Origin: Lingula anatina
Taxonomy: Eukaryota; Brachiopoda; Lingulata; Lingulida; Lingulidae
NCBI RefSeq assembly: GCF_001039355.2
Contig: NW_019775635.1
Location: 1 to 64,000, forward strand
Direction: 5' to 3'
DNA: 64,000 bases
In this document: positions 12,401 to 22,476 of the stretch, one piece after another
Numbering within the stretch: the first letter of the stretch is position 1
How the letters are laid out: each line of letters opens with the position of its first letter
The notes under the pieces: generated by a model
What the model was told of the DNA's origin: nothing
Databases searched by the model: none
What the model saw: the letters and a program-made list of their open reading frames with translations, nothing else
Position numbers and translations under genes: made by a program

Positions 12401-13524
12401 AGTTCAGTGAGAAAAAATGAGTGCTTTTTTCCATTTTTTTTCCTGGCATTTCTTGTGTGTTGCTAGGGTTAATTTTGGTATCAACTAGCAGAGTAGGGTG
12501 TAAACTACTGCCAGTTTTTTTTTCAGGACCAGGCACAGGTGCAGTGCAGTCGTGAGACCTCTGGCGGAAGGGTCTACTGACTGTGAGTGGTGCAGTGGTT
12601 TGTTTACAAACAGAGGGGTGCACATGTTCAAGTGATGCCGGTAAGACAGCGGAGTTGATGACAGTATATTTTTTTGCCATTTGGAGTTATGTCAGTGTGT
12701 CTGCTGTCCATGGAGATGGGAAATGTTTCCCAGAGTTATTTTCTTTATGCAGTTTTGCAGGCATTTCTTAGTATGGTCGTCAATGGGAAATATTTTGGTG
12801 GTTTCTCCCCTCCTAAGAAGGGCCCCGCCTACTGCACCCGCCAGGTGAGGGAAGACTTCGAGAACGAGAAGCAGACCCAGACCCAGCTGATTCACCAAAC
12901 TGCAGGGGCGGTAGCCAAGAAAGAGCAGGAGATGGCGACTGAGCGCGTCCTTATTGAGATGGAGAAACAGCAGAACGCCGAGACAGAGCAGGCCTTGATG
13001 GAAACGCTGAGAAAGATAGAAACTAACCGTGAGCAAAGTATGAGAAGACTGGAACAGGAGAGGAGCGAATTGAGGGAGCGGTATGAAGTAAGAATTCGGA
13101 GAGGGAACAGCGAGCAGCAACGTGAAATACAAATTAAAGAAGCAGAAGTGCTGAGAATTACCACATAATTGAAAGACCGCGTGCGTTTGAACCAGGAACA
13201 ATTAGATGCCCACGGAAACCGCACAAATCAAAATGCTGACCAGATAAGGATTCTTCTACAGCAAAAGAGAAATCTCGAAGAAGGGCTTCGACACGTTCAG
13301 AACAGAGGGGGAGGAAGTGGTGGTAAGTGCTCCCTTAACAAACGCGCTGGCTTTTCTGGAAAATTCAGTGCGAAAAATAAAACAATGTAGAGTGCCAATA
13401 TGTTTTCGAATATTTATATCCCACCGTCATATTTAACATTTTGTATTTATATAATATTTGTAACGACTACAACTATGCTTTTGCATATATCATCTGCCTC
13501 TTTGTAGGTTGTGCTGTGATGTGA
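9466..13524 (+). CDS. Guanylate-binding protein-like GTPase, multi-exon, with in-frame stop and missing middle (possibly a pseudogene)
   Basis: A dynamin-superfamily large GTPase of the interferon-inducible GBP type. Recognised exons: 9466-9664, 9802-10000, 10204-10488 (or to 10499), 11638-11921, 12151 to about 12385, about 12761 or 12818 to 13322, and 13508-13524. Exon 1 carries the P-loop GNDRRGKS (residues 44-51) and ATTKG of switch I; exon 2 has GIWAW and DTEGL; exon 3 has VVRDF and ends FPNR(YCF). Exon 4 onwards is the helical domain (IPSVENAV), then a long Glu/Gln/Arg coiled coil. The last exon ends in Cys-Ala-Val-Met, a CaaX prenylation box as in several vertebrate GBPs. Oddities: an in-frame TAA at 13166-13168 inside the coiled coil; about 50-60 family residues between exon 3 and exon 4 not found; and the exon 5/6 junction not closing in frame with any good donor. 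Family identity is secure; function is doubtful. Confidence 0.85.
10530..11230 (-). mobile_element. LINE reverse-transcriptase relic inside the GBP intron
   Basis: The minus strand carries in order ADETEVIYDSCAK, FQILGIKS, QARIG, KVAFKK, VIETVIRSIIKNGCKA and ALEIWCYRGILKHT. This is the order of the thumb and end of many LINE reverse transcriptases (K-T--M, FKYLGS, AK-AF, A-E-W, FE-WC-RR-LKI). Stops and frameshifts are frequent and the catalytic core was not found. The copy lies exactly where the missing GBP exon would be expected. Confidence 0.65.
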
Positions 13525-14039
13525 CGAGTTGCAGTTACTATTTCGTGGTTATTCACTGAACGCTGCTGTGAAAAATCTCATTTTTATCACCTGTGCAAAA
13601 CATCAGAGATTCAAAATGAGCATATATAATCGACTGGAATATAGACTAAAGAAGAATGAGGAGAGAGGATGAGATGAGAGAAGTTCCAAAAAAATGAAGG
13701 GAAATGCATACGAATTTATCTTTACAGACGATAATAGATCAATATACGATGAAGTACATTGTTACTATCAACAGGAACTTATTTATAGATTTTAAAATCT
13801 TGTTCCACTCTTTTTTCCTTTTTTTCGTGGCCGATTTACTATTTGCACAATGAATCTGTGACTAAATGTAGTATGAAGTGAACTGTTTTATTAAAATATA
13901 TCCATATTTTTAGTTGTATGTTTGTTTATAAAGTTATAGAAAGTAGATGTATAAATGTGAATGAGAAAAAAGACATTACACACCCGCTACTTGGACTGGT
14001 CTGGTCTAGGACCCTTAACTACATGTATCATTAGCAAAA
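13525..14039. other. 3' flank of the GBP-like gene
   Basis: AT-rich sequence after the stop codon, with no further gene or element seen. Confidence 0.5.
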
Positions 14040-14262
14040 TATCATGGGCTTAGCTGCTGCAAATTGCTGCAATATTGCTGCAACTTGCAAATCTGCAACA
14101 AAGCTGCAATATGACTGCATACTACATGTAGAAGCAATCAAATCTGTCTTGCAATCTCCAGCAAACTTGTTACCGCAGACTTAAAGTTTGCAGCAATATT
14201 GCTGCAAACTTTTCATTTTACTAAGGACAGGTGTATAAAAAAAAAAAAAAAAAAAAAAAAAC
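14040..14262. repeat. Foldback region rich in TTGCTGCAA words, then a poly-A tract
   Basis: Between 14050 and 14212 the words gctgcaa, ttgcagc and caatattgctgc recur on both strands. The outer segments (ttgctgcaatattgctgcaa near 14065 and tttgcagcaatattgctgca near 14187) can pair. A run of about 26 A follows at 14237-14262. It may be a small foldback element. Confidence 0.5.
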
Positions 14263-14649
14263 TCCCCATCCACATTGCTTCTATCTTCTCTGTTACACTG
14301 AGAGGATCTAACCACGTCACTGTAGTTTGCAAATTTTATTATGCGTTTAGTTTGCTTGTATAGGATTAAGTATTTATTCCCAGTGGTTCCACATCCTTAT
14401 TACTTTTATTATACACATCTGACGATTAATAAGAGTGTATCCTTGAATATTTTAAGGAAATCCAATATGACAAGTCATAGGATACATTGCTTCTTACAAT
14501 TACAAGACAGTACAAACAAATTAGACCTAGACTTCTTAACAGGGATGTGGAGCCGGTGTACTATTCAGAGTTTTAACCACAGAGTATCTGTTCTAGATGT
14601 GATGGACCCGGATGACACCATTTACTTTTCTTAAAGGGGTATTTAACAG

Positions 14650-14950
14650 TTTGTTGATATATCTTTAGCTGAGATTGGCCCACCGCTCGTCCAGAGCCTG
14701 TCTCAGCTCATTCAGTGTAGTCAGCTGAACATTTGTCCTCCTTACAGCACAGTTTATAGCATCCCAACAGTGTTCTGTGTGATTCAAATAGAGAGAAGAA
14801 AATGCAGGTCAGTCTACTTACTCAGTTTAGTGGTTATTGGAAATTTGTTGTATTTTGCAAGAAAGATGAGCTGGAGCAATGCCATGATGACCAGAAGGAG
14901 CTATATCATACATGGCACCATTTCTGTCGGCGGAACTTGTATTTAGACGC
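14650..14950 (-). mobile_element. Decayed Tc1-like transposase, C-terminal part
   Basis: The minus strand reads SLYLNHTEHCWDAINCAV followed by TTLNELRQALDERW, a clear match to the SPDLNPIEH-WD block and the helix after it in Tc1 transposases. Upstream, APSHLSCKIQQISNNH with two stops fits the segment after the second catalytic Asp. The Asp-Pro of the conserved block is changed to Tyr/His, so the copy is inactive. It differs in sequence from the relics at 8040 and 26270. Confidence 0.75.
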
Positions 14951-15282
14951 TGGCATTGAGTAATGCTTGGCAGCCCAAAAGGTAGAAAAAACTACAGCAA
15001 ACTTCTCCCGAACTTGACAAGAAACTTGGGAGTCTACAAACAATACTTAATTCAAAGATATAACCTCATTTCATCAGAAACCTAGACATGCCGTATCCTC
15101 AAAAGACACCACGCACGCTCTTGGACATTAGAATGAGGTATTGCCACATGCACCCATCCAAATGCTTGGAAAATTACTTGCATTGCAACTGCAAACGCTA
15201 CTGGCTCTGCCGAAATAGTAAGCACAGACGTGACCTGCCATTCTTCTCAGATATTTTACAGGTATATGAGGTATAATTACTC

Positions 15283-15425
15283 AGGGGAATTCCAACCGCA
15301 ACTTGAAAATGGTTATGGGCCATTGCTTTGCTACCAGTAGCTATATCAAATGTTTTGTGAGATTTATGACGGTAAACGATGCAATGAAATAATTAATTAT
15401 AATGTCCAAATAATCCCATAATTTT
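15283..15425. repeat. Dispersed repeat, second copy of 4960-5096
   Basis: It aligns with 4960-5096 in the same orientation (gaattccaacc, caacttgaaaa, ggttatgggccattgct, ttttgtga, ttaattataa). It lies just left of the LTR element. The 330 bp before it (14951-15282) hold no recognised gene. Confidence 0.65.
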
Positions 15426-15455
15426 CAGCAAGGCGAGAGCAACAGTTATACCAGT

Positions 15456-15732
15456 TGTAATGTTAGTAAGTGACAGCATGCAGTGAATAAGAGCGGGGAG
15501 TGTTTAGTAGAGTAACTTAAGTTGATTGACATGCTCTTATGGTATTTATACAACTGCGCTTAGTGTAAACAGAGAGAAGGCCGCTACAGATTGCATGAGG
15601 TAGGAATAGAAATGAAGGAAGCGGCGCGGGTAATAACTGGACAGTAGTTCAATAAATAATAAAAAGTTAATATCTGAGTTGTATTTGCTACCTCGCGTAA
15701 CATGACGAAGACAAGCCAACAACTTCGTCACA
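15456..15732 (+). repeat. 5' LTR
   Basis: It begins TGTAATGTTAG and ends TTCGTCACA, preceded by the CAGT target duplication. It is nearly identical to 19896-20172. Confidence 0.92.
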
Positions 15733-15879
15733 AATGGTGGAGGATGCGAAATATAAACATAGATGTTTGACATCATGAGTCTTGTCGAAAAGAGAGAGAA
15801 CGATCACTGGACGAAAATACGCAGGCGAACACAAAGTATCTAGATGGGAGATTGGAATTGGACAAACATAACATGGAAG

Positions 15880-16200
15880 GTAAGACAATTGCTTTAAACG
15901 ATTATTTTAGAAAATGCTTTTTGCGGTATTTCGATGACTTTATGGTAGACAGCCACAATTTCAAACATTGCCTTAGTGAGGTAAACATAGTTTTACGAAG
16001 GCTGAGAAATGCAAACTTAGCATTATTTGAATAGTTTCATTGCGCGAGAAGAGGTCAGGTATTAAGGGTACATACATGTAGTTTCGCGTTGATTAAGTGT
16101 AAGGCAGTGCCAGAATTCCATGCCCAATTGAATGTAATCGAATTTCTAGAAGTAATGAATTATTGGTTATTTATTTTATCCCTTAACAGATTTCAATTAA
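15880..16200 (+). pseudogene. Gypsy-type reverse transcriptase remnant
   Basis: In the frame ending at 16034, RYFDDFMVDSHNFKHCL and NIVLRRLRNANLAL match the Y-DD catalytic block and the helix after it in Gypsy-type reverse transcriptases. After a stop and a frame change, AVPEFHAQLNVIEFLEVMNY at 16090-16160 fits the segment leading to RNase H. The parts before the Y-DD block are missing. Confidence 0.65.
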
Positions 16201-18487
16201 GCAGAGTAAAGGTAAACACCTCGTGAATGCTTTTTGCGATTAACTGCCGCCCTTACCATGAGGGAAACGTTGAAGAATAAGACTTAGAAAATATAATGAC
16301 CCTGCACAGTTTTTTAATGATGCATGTTTGAACAGAATACATATGTTAGACACCAGTACTTTACTTTGAATTTAAACAGGGTGGCTACGAATTTAAAGGT
16401 CTGGAATGCTTTTAACATTTAGAGAAAGGTGACAAAAATATGACGTTGTCAAAATGTCAAGATTGCGAGGCATTTGTTTTAAAGAGGAATTGTTTTAAAA
16501 ACTCCAGCGTAAAGATAAGAATTTTGCGTCAATTATCACATACATGACATTAGACGAACTTCTACTTAGTTGCAAAGGCGCTCGGCTTCTTGTTGTTAGA
16601 GATAGAAGATAACGTGATAATTGATGGCAGAAAATCACCCCACCCAGGAGGTTCTTTGCAACTTGTTTTTCAGACAAGTTAGAGTACAAAGTTTTGTCTA
16701 GTTTACACGACGAATGCAATCGGTCATAAGGTTATTCAAAACACGTAGTTACCATTACGCACACGATGTACTTTACGAAAAGGTCATTAACAGATGTCAT
16801 TATGTTCGTTCTTGTGTTGAATATTTGACGAGGAAAGTTCCTCCAAAATAACGCCAGGGCTTCGTTGCTAACTTTGCCCATAAACAAAGTGAGTAAGAAA
16901 AAAATAGAAAAATGAAGAAAAACGAGAAAATGAGACTGCAGGACAAGCGAATTTGTCCCAGACCACTGATGAATTATTTAAAGTAGAAGCCTTACGAGGT
17001 CGCGTCAGATAAAAGTTGAAGCACAGTATCTTATTTAGTGGAAATGGATTCCCTTTTGGTTAGAATATTAGGGATCCAATTAAAAACTAAACGAGGCGAC
17101 ATTAAAGGGAGTAACATAAGAGTAATGGAAAAGAAGAAAATATATTAAGTCGTGTGTCAATGAAATAGAAAACGCCTGTTTAAAACTGACAATAAGATGG
17201 GAGTAGCAAACGTGACGAAGTTGAATTCTAATTGGATAGAATTAAGATATGTTCATAAAGAGACTATCATAAAGTGATGTCATTAAACCTTTGTATGGAA
17301 AATATTAAAAGATGCTCTTAAATTTCAATGCCATTAACGTTTGTTTTTTAAACATGTACGCTAAGTCTTTTCTAGGACAATACTATTAGGAGTTCAACGG
17401 CGATATGGTTGTCCCTCATTTTCCCTCGGAATCCGTAAAAGATTCACGTAAGTAAGTGTGAGTATTGATTAAAGAAATAATTTGAATTGGTTGTAGACTC
17501 GTTATAAAATTTGTTTGGTGAATATATTTTGTATGTCTTTTATTTCCCGATACCTGCTAATTTAGATAAATGTAAACATTATCCATCTTTTGATATGTCT
17601 TATGTTTATAAAGTAAATACATTTCCGTTTACATTTTATGCATCTATTGACCTTAAGATTTTTACAGGTTGCGGAATATTTGAAGAGATGCCAACAGCTG
17701 AGATATCTCACTTCACTGTTGAAGAATTCGTGACAAGATGGAGAAATGCATTTGAAGATATTTTGTTGTTGACTTGAACAAAAATGTTGCACTAATCAAT
17801 ATTGATAAAATAGTTTGTTTTTTTTTTCAGGTTAGCCAGGCAGCGAATTAATTTTTCGTTTTTCGTCTACCCTTGTAATTTTAATATCCATCATAACGAG
17901 TTTTTAATTTTCTTTTACAGGATACGTCACTTTAATGGCATTCACTTTATTTTCAGGCAATACTAATTATTATTGCACTTTGTTTCGGTTTAGGGCTCCT
18001 GGACTTACAGTCTGCGTAATTTCAGATGATGAATCATAATTCTTTTCATAAGAATATCCCTTCTGTTTCGCCCACTACCCCCTTGCAATGTCAAACATCA
18101 TCGATAATGCGCATGCACCTTTGGAGGTGACAAGCAAATATTAAGATTATGATTAATCTACATTATTGGAAGTCCCTTCAACAAAATTATGTATTCGGGT
18201 TGCGAAGAATAAAATTGGAGAATAGTTTGAACTTTCTCGACAAATTGCCTTAATTAAAGTCCTAATCACTGGCATTTCGACGATCTTCTTAAAATGATCT
18301 TGTCAGTTGATAATGTGGTTATATTGGCAATCAAAAGATCGAGTGGAACAAATGAGTTAATGAGTATAAATGTTGCAAGGATAAATGACCTTATGTGAAT
18401 ATTATTTGATATATTGTGAGGAATAAAATGATTCATATGTGACATATATCAATGTGGTTATGGATAACTGAATATGTGGAGTTGAGG

Positions 18488-18566
18488 TATAAAAGTGTGC
18501 GCATGACGTCATATAAATACTAAAATCTGGGACGCCAGATAAATATTAGCATCTGGGACGCCAGAT
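18488..18566 (+). promoter_or_regulatory. TATA box, CRE palindrome and paired 16-bp motif inside the LTR element
   Basis: TATAAAAG at 18488-18495 is followed by TGACGTCA at 18504-18511, a second TATAAATA at 18512-18519, and two copies of ATCTGGGACGCCAGAT at 18525-18540 and 18551-18566. Each 16-mer is a near palindrome. It could be a relic of an older LTR or an internal promoter. Confidence 0.35.
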
Positions 18567-19895
18567 TGCGTTATTATTATTTTTATTATTAGCATAAGTA
18601 TTATTGTTGGAAAAATTATCGTATTATTAGCATGGTTCCATATATGTTTTATTGTTATCATAATATTTTGGATGGATAATACTATGGCAAGTTAAAATCT
18701 TGCCTGTTAAATGTGACTGTATTCAAGTTTGATGATGATTGTTATAATATACGTAGTTAAGTTTTTCTTGACATGCATTTCTGCTTCATTCATTTTGGAT
18801 ATATTCGTAAACGCTGGACATAGACATTCGTGGATATACAGGGAACTGTGAACATTTATCTACACGTATGCCAACGTGCGCGAATAAGACGTTTATCCAT
18901 ATACAATGAGTGGCAGATGACAATCGCTATGCACTGTCTAGAAGGACGGATTTGACATTATATGATAACTGAACTTTCGTGCTAAAATTCAAAAATGGAG
19001 GATATAACGGGCTATACCAAATGGAACTTTTCATTTGAGTGGATATGAACTTTAAATTTTACGAGTTAACTTTGATTTATATGTTATTGCATGTGGTTAT
19101 AATGACACATTAAGTATTGTGTGTTGAATAATAAATACGTTTAGTATTAATAATATATATATATTCAGTTTGTCGGTCTCATAATTATTAGTTATTGATA
19201 TTTAAATATACAGTTATTGGTATAGGAACAGTGTACTTAACTTTTATAAAGATGATGACGTGAAACTGATGATATGCATTAAGGAAGATTCTTACTTAAT
19301 TATTTTTCGGTATGTTTTTTTGTTCAATCGTGGATTGGGTTTGATATAAAATGATTGTTTCTCTTATAGCCATCAAAAGAGAGCGCTACAGTGTGGACAA
19401 ATATGATGATGAACAAGTACTTCATCATGAACGATGCGCTGGTCGCAGCGTTGTGGTGACTGCTGTTCATTGGACAGGGAGTGATCGGCCCTATTGTCTC
19501 ACGTAGTGCATCCCAAGAACATCTCATATGGCAAACGAAAGAGAGAAACTATATAATAAAATGTGTCAGAGCCACAATAAGAGAGTAACAGGTTTAAACA
19601 TCCGCGCGGAGAAAACAAATAAAAACATCTGTGCTCTTGAGCCGCACATTGAAATGTGTAAATGCCAATACGAAATATATCCACGAACATTTGTATTTTC
19701 ATAAAAATTTGTCAGTCTATCTTCCTTTGAGTTATATTTTGGGTTTCATGTCCAACGTATTTCTATTTTATCATAAGTTTCTTATAAAATATCTATTACT
19801 TAGTTTTGCAAATGCAGTGTTTAAGAAAGATTATTTTAGGGTATATTTTAATTTTAAATATGCCTAGGGACAGGGATATCGTCCCCGGGAGATAA

Positions 19896-20172
19896 TGTAA
19901 TGTTAGTAAGTGACAGCATGCAGTGAATAAGAGCGGGGAGTGTTTAGTAGAGTAACTTAAGTTGATTGACATGCTCTTATGGTATTTATACAACTGCGCT
20001 TAGTGTAAACAGAGAGAAGGCCGCTACAGATTGCATGAGGTAGGAATAGAAATGAAGGAAGCGGCGCGGGTAATAACTGGACAGTAGTTCAATAAATAAT
20101 AAAAAGTTAATATCTGAGTTGTATTTGCTACCTCGCGTAACATGACGAAGACAAGCCAATAGCTTCGTCACA
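19896..20172 (+). repeat. 3' LTR
   Basis: Same 277-bp unit as 15456-15732, followed by CAGT. The purine-rich gggagataa just before it is a weak polypurine-tract candidate. Confidence 0.92.
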
Positions 20173-20221
20173 CAGTCACAGCAGGCTGTAAACAAAGTGA
20201 ACAAAACGTTAGTGGAATACT

Positions 20222-20650
20222 TTCTGGCATTATAACATCTAGCTTCTTTCTCTTCAAGGAACGTGCCACAGTCGATACTTCCCTCGACGATTTATGTGAC
20301 TGAAGATGAAAGTTTCCGCGTCTGATTCCTTACTGCGTCTCATTTTCCCTCTGTGGGCTGAATCTGCGTTTACCTTTAGTTAGTTTAAGAACAGGAGCCT
20401 CAACTTCAAACATAGGATCACCTACGTGACTCTGAGTGTGCTCTCGTGAGATATCGTTGAGGCATAAACACAGCTGTATCTGTTCATATGCCTGAACCAG
20501 TGCCATGTACCAGCTTCTTTACAGACTATAGGACTTTGCTTCCTTTTAAGTTTACTATACCTTACCACTTCTTGCCATGGGGACAAAATTCCCATGCTGC
20601 CGTATGGAGCAATTCACACTTCCAGAGCTATGAATATGGAGAAGTTATCA
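20222..20650 (+). pseudogene. Truncated UDP-glycosyltransferase copy (5' flank and start of exon 1)
   Basis: This aligns with 22210-22620, the upstream region and first coding part of the intact UGT. Shared landmarks are gtttaagaacaggagcc, gagatcgttgagg, accagtgccatgtaccag, ccttaccacttcttgcca and tccagagctatgaatatgga. The start corresponds to ATG 20504-20506. A one-base insertion after AGACTA gives a stop at codon 9, and homology ends shortly after the signal-peptide region. It is the remains of a tandem duplication. Confidence 0.85.
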
Positions 20651-20944
20651 GTGATTGCGAACTAACCTTACATGCAGTATCCCCTGTGGTATTAAAAACG
20701 ACAATAATTAAGGCAATTATTCTCCAGCAAGCGACGTTCGTAAATCTGAATATGATGTTCTGAGGACAAGTGAAGGAATGTGGGCATTTGTACTTTTGTA
20801 ATTATTTTTGCTTCAAATTGAAATCATAAATTCTGCATGTTCTGTTCGCTATATACCATATGTATACGTATACAGTACTAATAAAATTAGGCCCTACGTC
20901 TACGTCTACTACGGTACTACTAGCCCATCAATTATAGCACCAGT

Positions 20945-20947
20945 AAC

Positions 20948-20988
<41 letters not shown>

Positions 20989-21930
20989 TATAATAATAAT
21001 AATAATAATATATTTATTTTGAGTCTAAAATCCATAAAATATTTAATAGACTGTACAACATAAAATACAAAGAAGTTTATAGATAAAAATAGTTAAGATA
21101 TATATTATATAAATCAGAACTAGACTAAATTGTAATTAACAGTAATAAAAGTAAAAAAAATCCAAGGCTTCTTTAATGTAAAATTTAAAATCCATGAATA
21201 AAATGTCTTAAAATTGTGAGTTTTCAATTCCTTTTTAAAAGATCCTTGTGATTCTATTCGTCTAATAAAAATTTGCAACGTATTCCACTCTACTGGTGCA
21301 GCTACACGAAATGATATGTAACAGCTTTTATCCAAGTGCAGTGACGCATTTTAATTTGATTTCAAAACTAGATTCTTAATTTATTTATTTATTGTATTAT
21401 TTTATTATTTTACTCTGTATATTGCTCCAAAAGGAAAATGATTTCCGATTTTTATAATTGGCTAAATAAACTCTTATCTTATCTTATCTTACCATATGTT
21501 TTTAAATTTAATTTGGGAACTTTCAGTAAAAGTTTGTCACCAGACCTCAGGGATCTTTGAGGGCTATAATGTTTTACTAGATCAGTTATATATGGTGGAG
21601 CTCGGTTATAAAAAGCAGCATGTGTAAAAACTAAAACCTTAAATAAAATCCTGGCCCTAACTGGTAACCAGTGCAGCTGCTTTAAAATTGGAGTGATATG
21701 GCAATCCCTAGGCTATATAAAAGCCGTGTTGAGATATTCTGGATGCGTTGTCTTTTAATCTTATCATCTGGACAGCCATATGATATAGAATGCAATAGTC
21801 CAACCTGGAAGTTACCAATGAGTGTATAACAGTAGCAGCAGATGATTGATTCAGATATTTCCTTATGGTGCCAACATTCCGAATGTTGAATAATCAAGAC
21901 CTTGTGATGTTAGAGATCTGTTTGTTACAA
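20945..21930 (-). mobile_element. LINE ORF2 C-terminal fragment (CR1/L2 type) with (AAT)n tail
   Basis: The minus strand reads HITPILKQLHWLPVRARI, APPYITDLVKHYSPQRSLRS, then after an interruption SFRVAAPVEWNTL and GSFKKELKTH. This is the classic C-terminal block of CR1/L2-group LINEs (HWLPV, AP-YL-DL, LRS, FRVAAP-LWN-LP, FK-LKTHLF). The copy ends in an ATT-type microsatellite at 20945-21015, which is the 3' tail. The upstream polymerase domain is absent. The coding block is split at 21345-21493 by another element. Confidence 0.85.
21345..21493 (+). mobile_element. LINE 3' end nested in the other LINE
   Basis: The segment ending ggctaaataaactcttatcttatcttatctta has the look of a LINE 3' terminus with a pentanucleotide tail (TCTTA)n. 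It sits in the opposite orientation between the LKTYG and SFRVAAP parts of the surrounding LINE, so it inserted later. Confidence 0.6.
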
Positions 21931-22476
21931 ACACCAACGCGATGCCTTAGTTTTTTTTTATAAATAACAAATGAAGTTAAAACAAGGTTAACTGAAAAGG
22001 CAGGAATATCTACGCGTACACAAAGTACAAAGTAGGTCACAATCCAGGCAGTAGTCGAAGTACTTGTACGGATTGGAATGCAGGCATATCAGCACAAACT
22101 TTTTAATAATTTGAGCGTTAGGATGTGCATGAGCTAACAAAGTACTACGATGCTTACACATGTATAGCAGTGGGATTCAAATGAAGGGATACAGCTGTCA
22201 TAATAACATCCAACATATCTCTCTCTAGGGAACGTTCCACGCGATTCGACCTTCGACGACTTATGATGCCAGTTTCCGCTCACGATTAATTCCTACGTCC
22301 CAAATTTTTCTCTGTGGATTGATTCCTGTGTTTTCCTCTAGTTGGTTTAAGAACAGGAGCCAAAGCATCTAACACGGGATTATTTATTTGACCGTGGGTG
22401 TGCTTTTGTGAGAGATCGTTGAGGTGTTAACATAGCTGCTAGGACTGGACTTTTTTCGTTTGCCAGAACCAGTGCC

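Larger units (their letters stand above)
15456..20172 (+). mobile_element. Complete LTR retrotransposon, non-autonomous, recently inserted
   Basis: Two 277-bp LTRs (15456-15732 and 19896-20172), both TG...CA, differ at about two positions. They are flanked by a perfect 4-bp duplication, CAGT (15452-15455 and 20173-20176). Two bases after the left LTR is a primer-binding-site candidate beginning TGGTGGAGGATGCG. The interior is about 4.2 kb. Near its left end is a Gypsy-type polymerase remnant (YFDDFMV); no gag, protease or integrase was recognised, and nothing after 16200 is convincingly coding. Since the LTRs say recent and the pol is ruined, the element was probably moved by enzymes from elsewhere. 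Orientation follows the pol remnant. Confidence 0.9.

Noticed and set aside
20488-20763. 91-codon plus-strand ORF as a gene
   Set aside because: It is an out-of-frame reading of the truncated UGT exon 1 copy.
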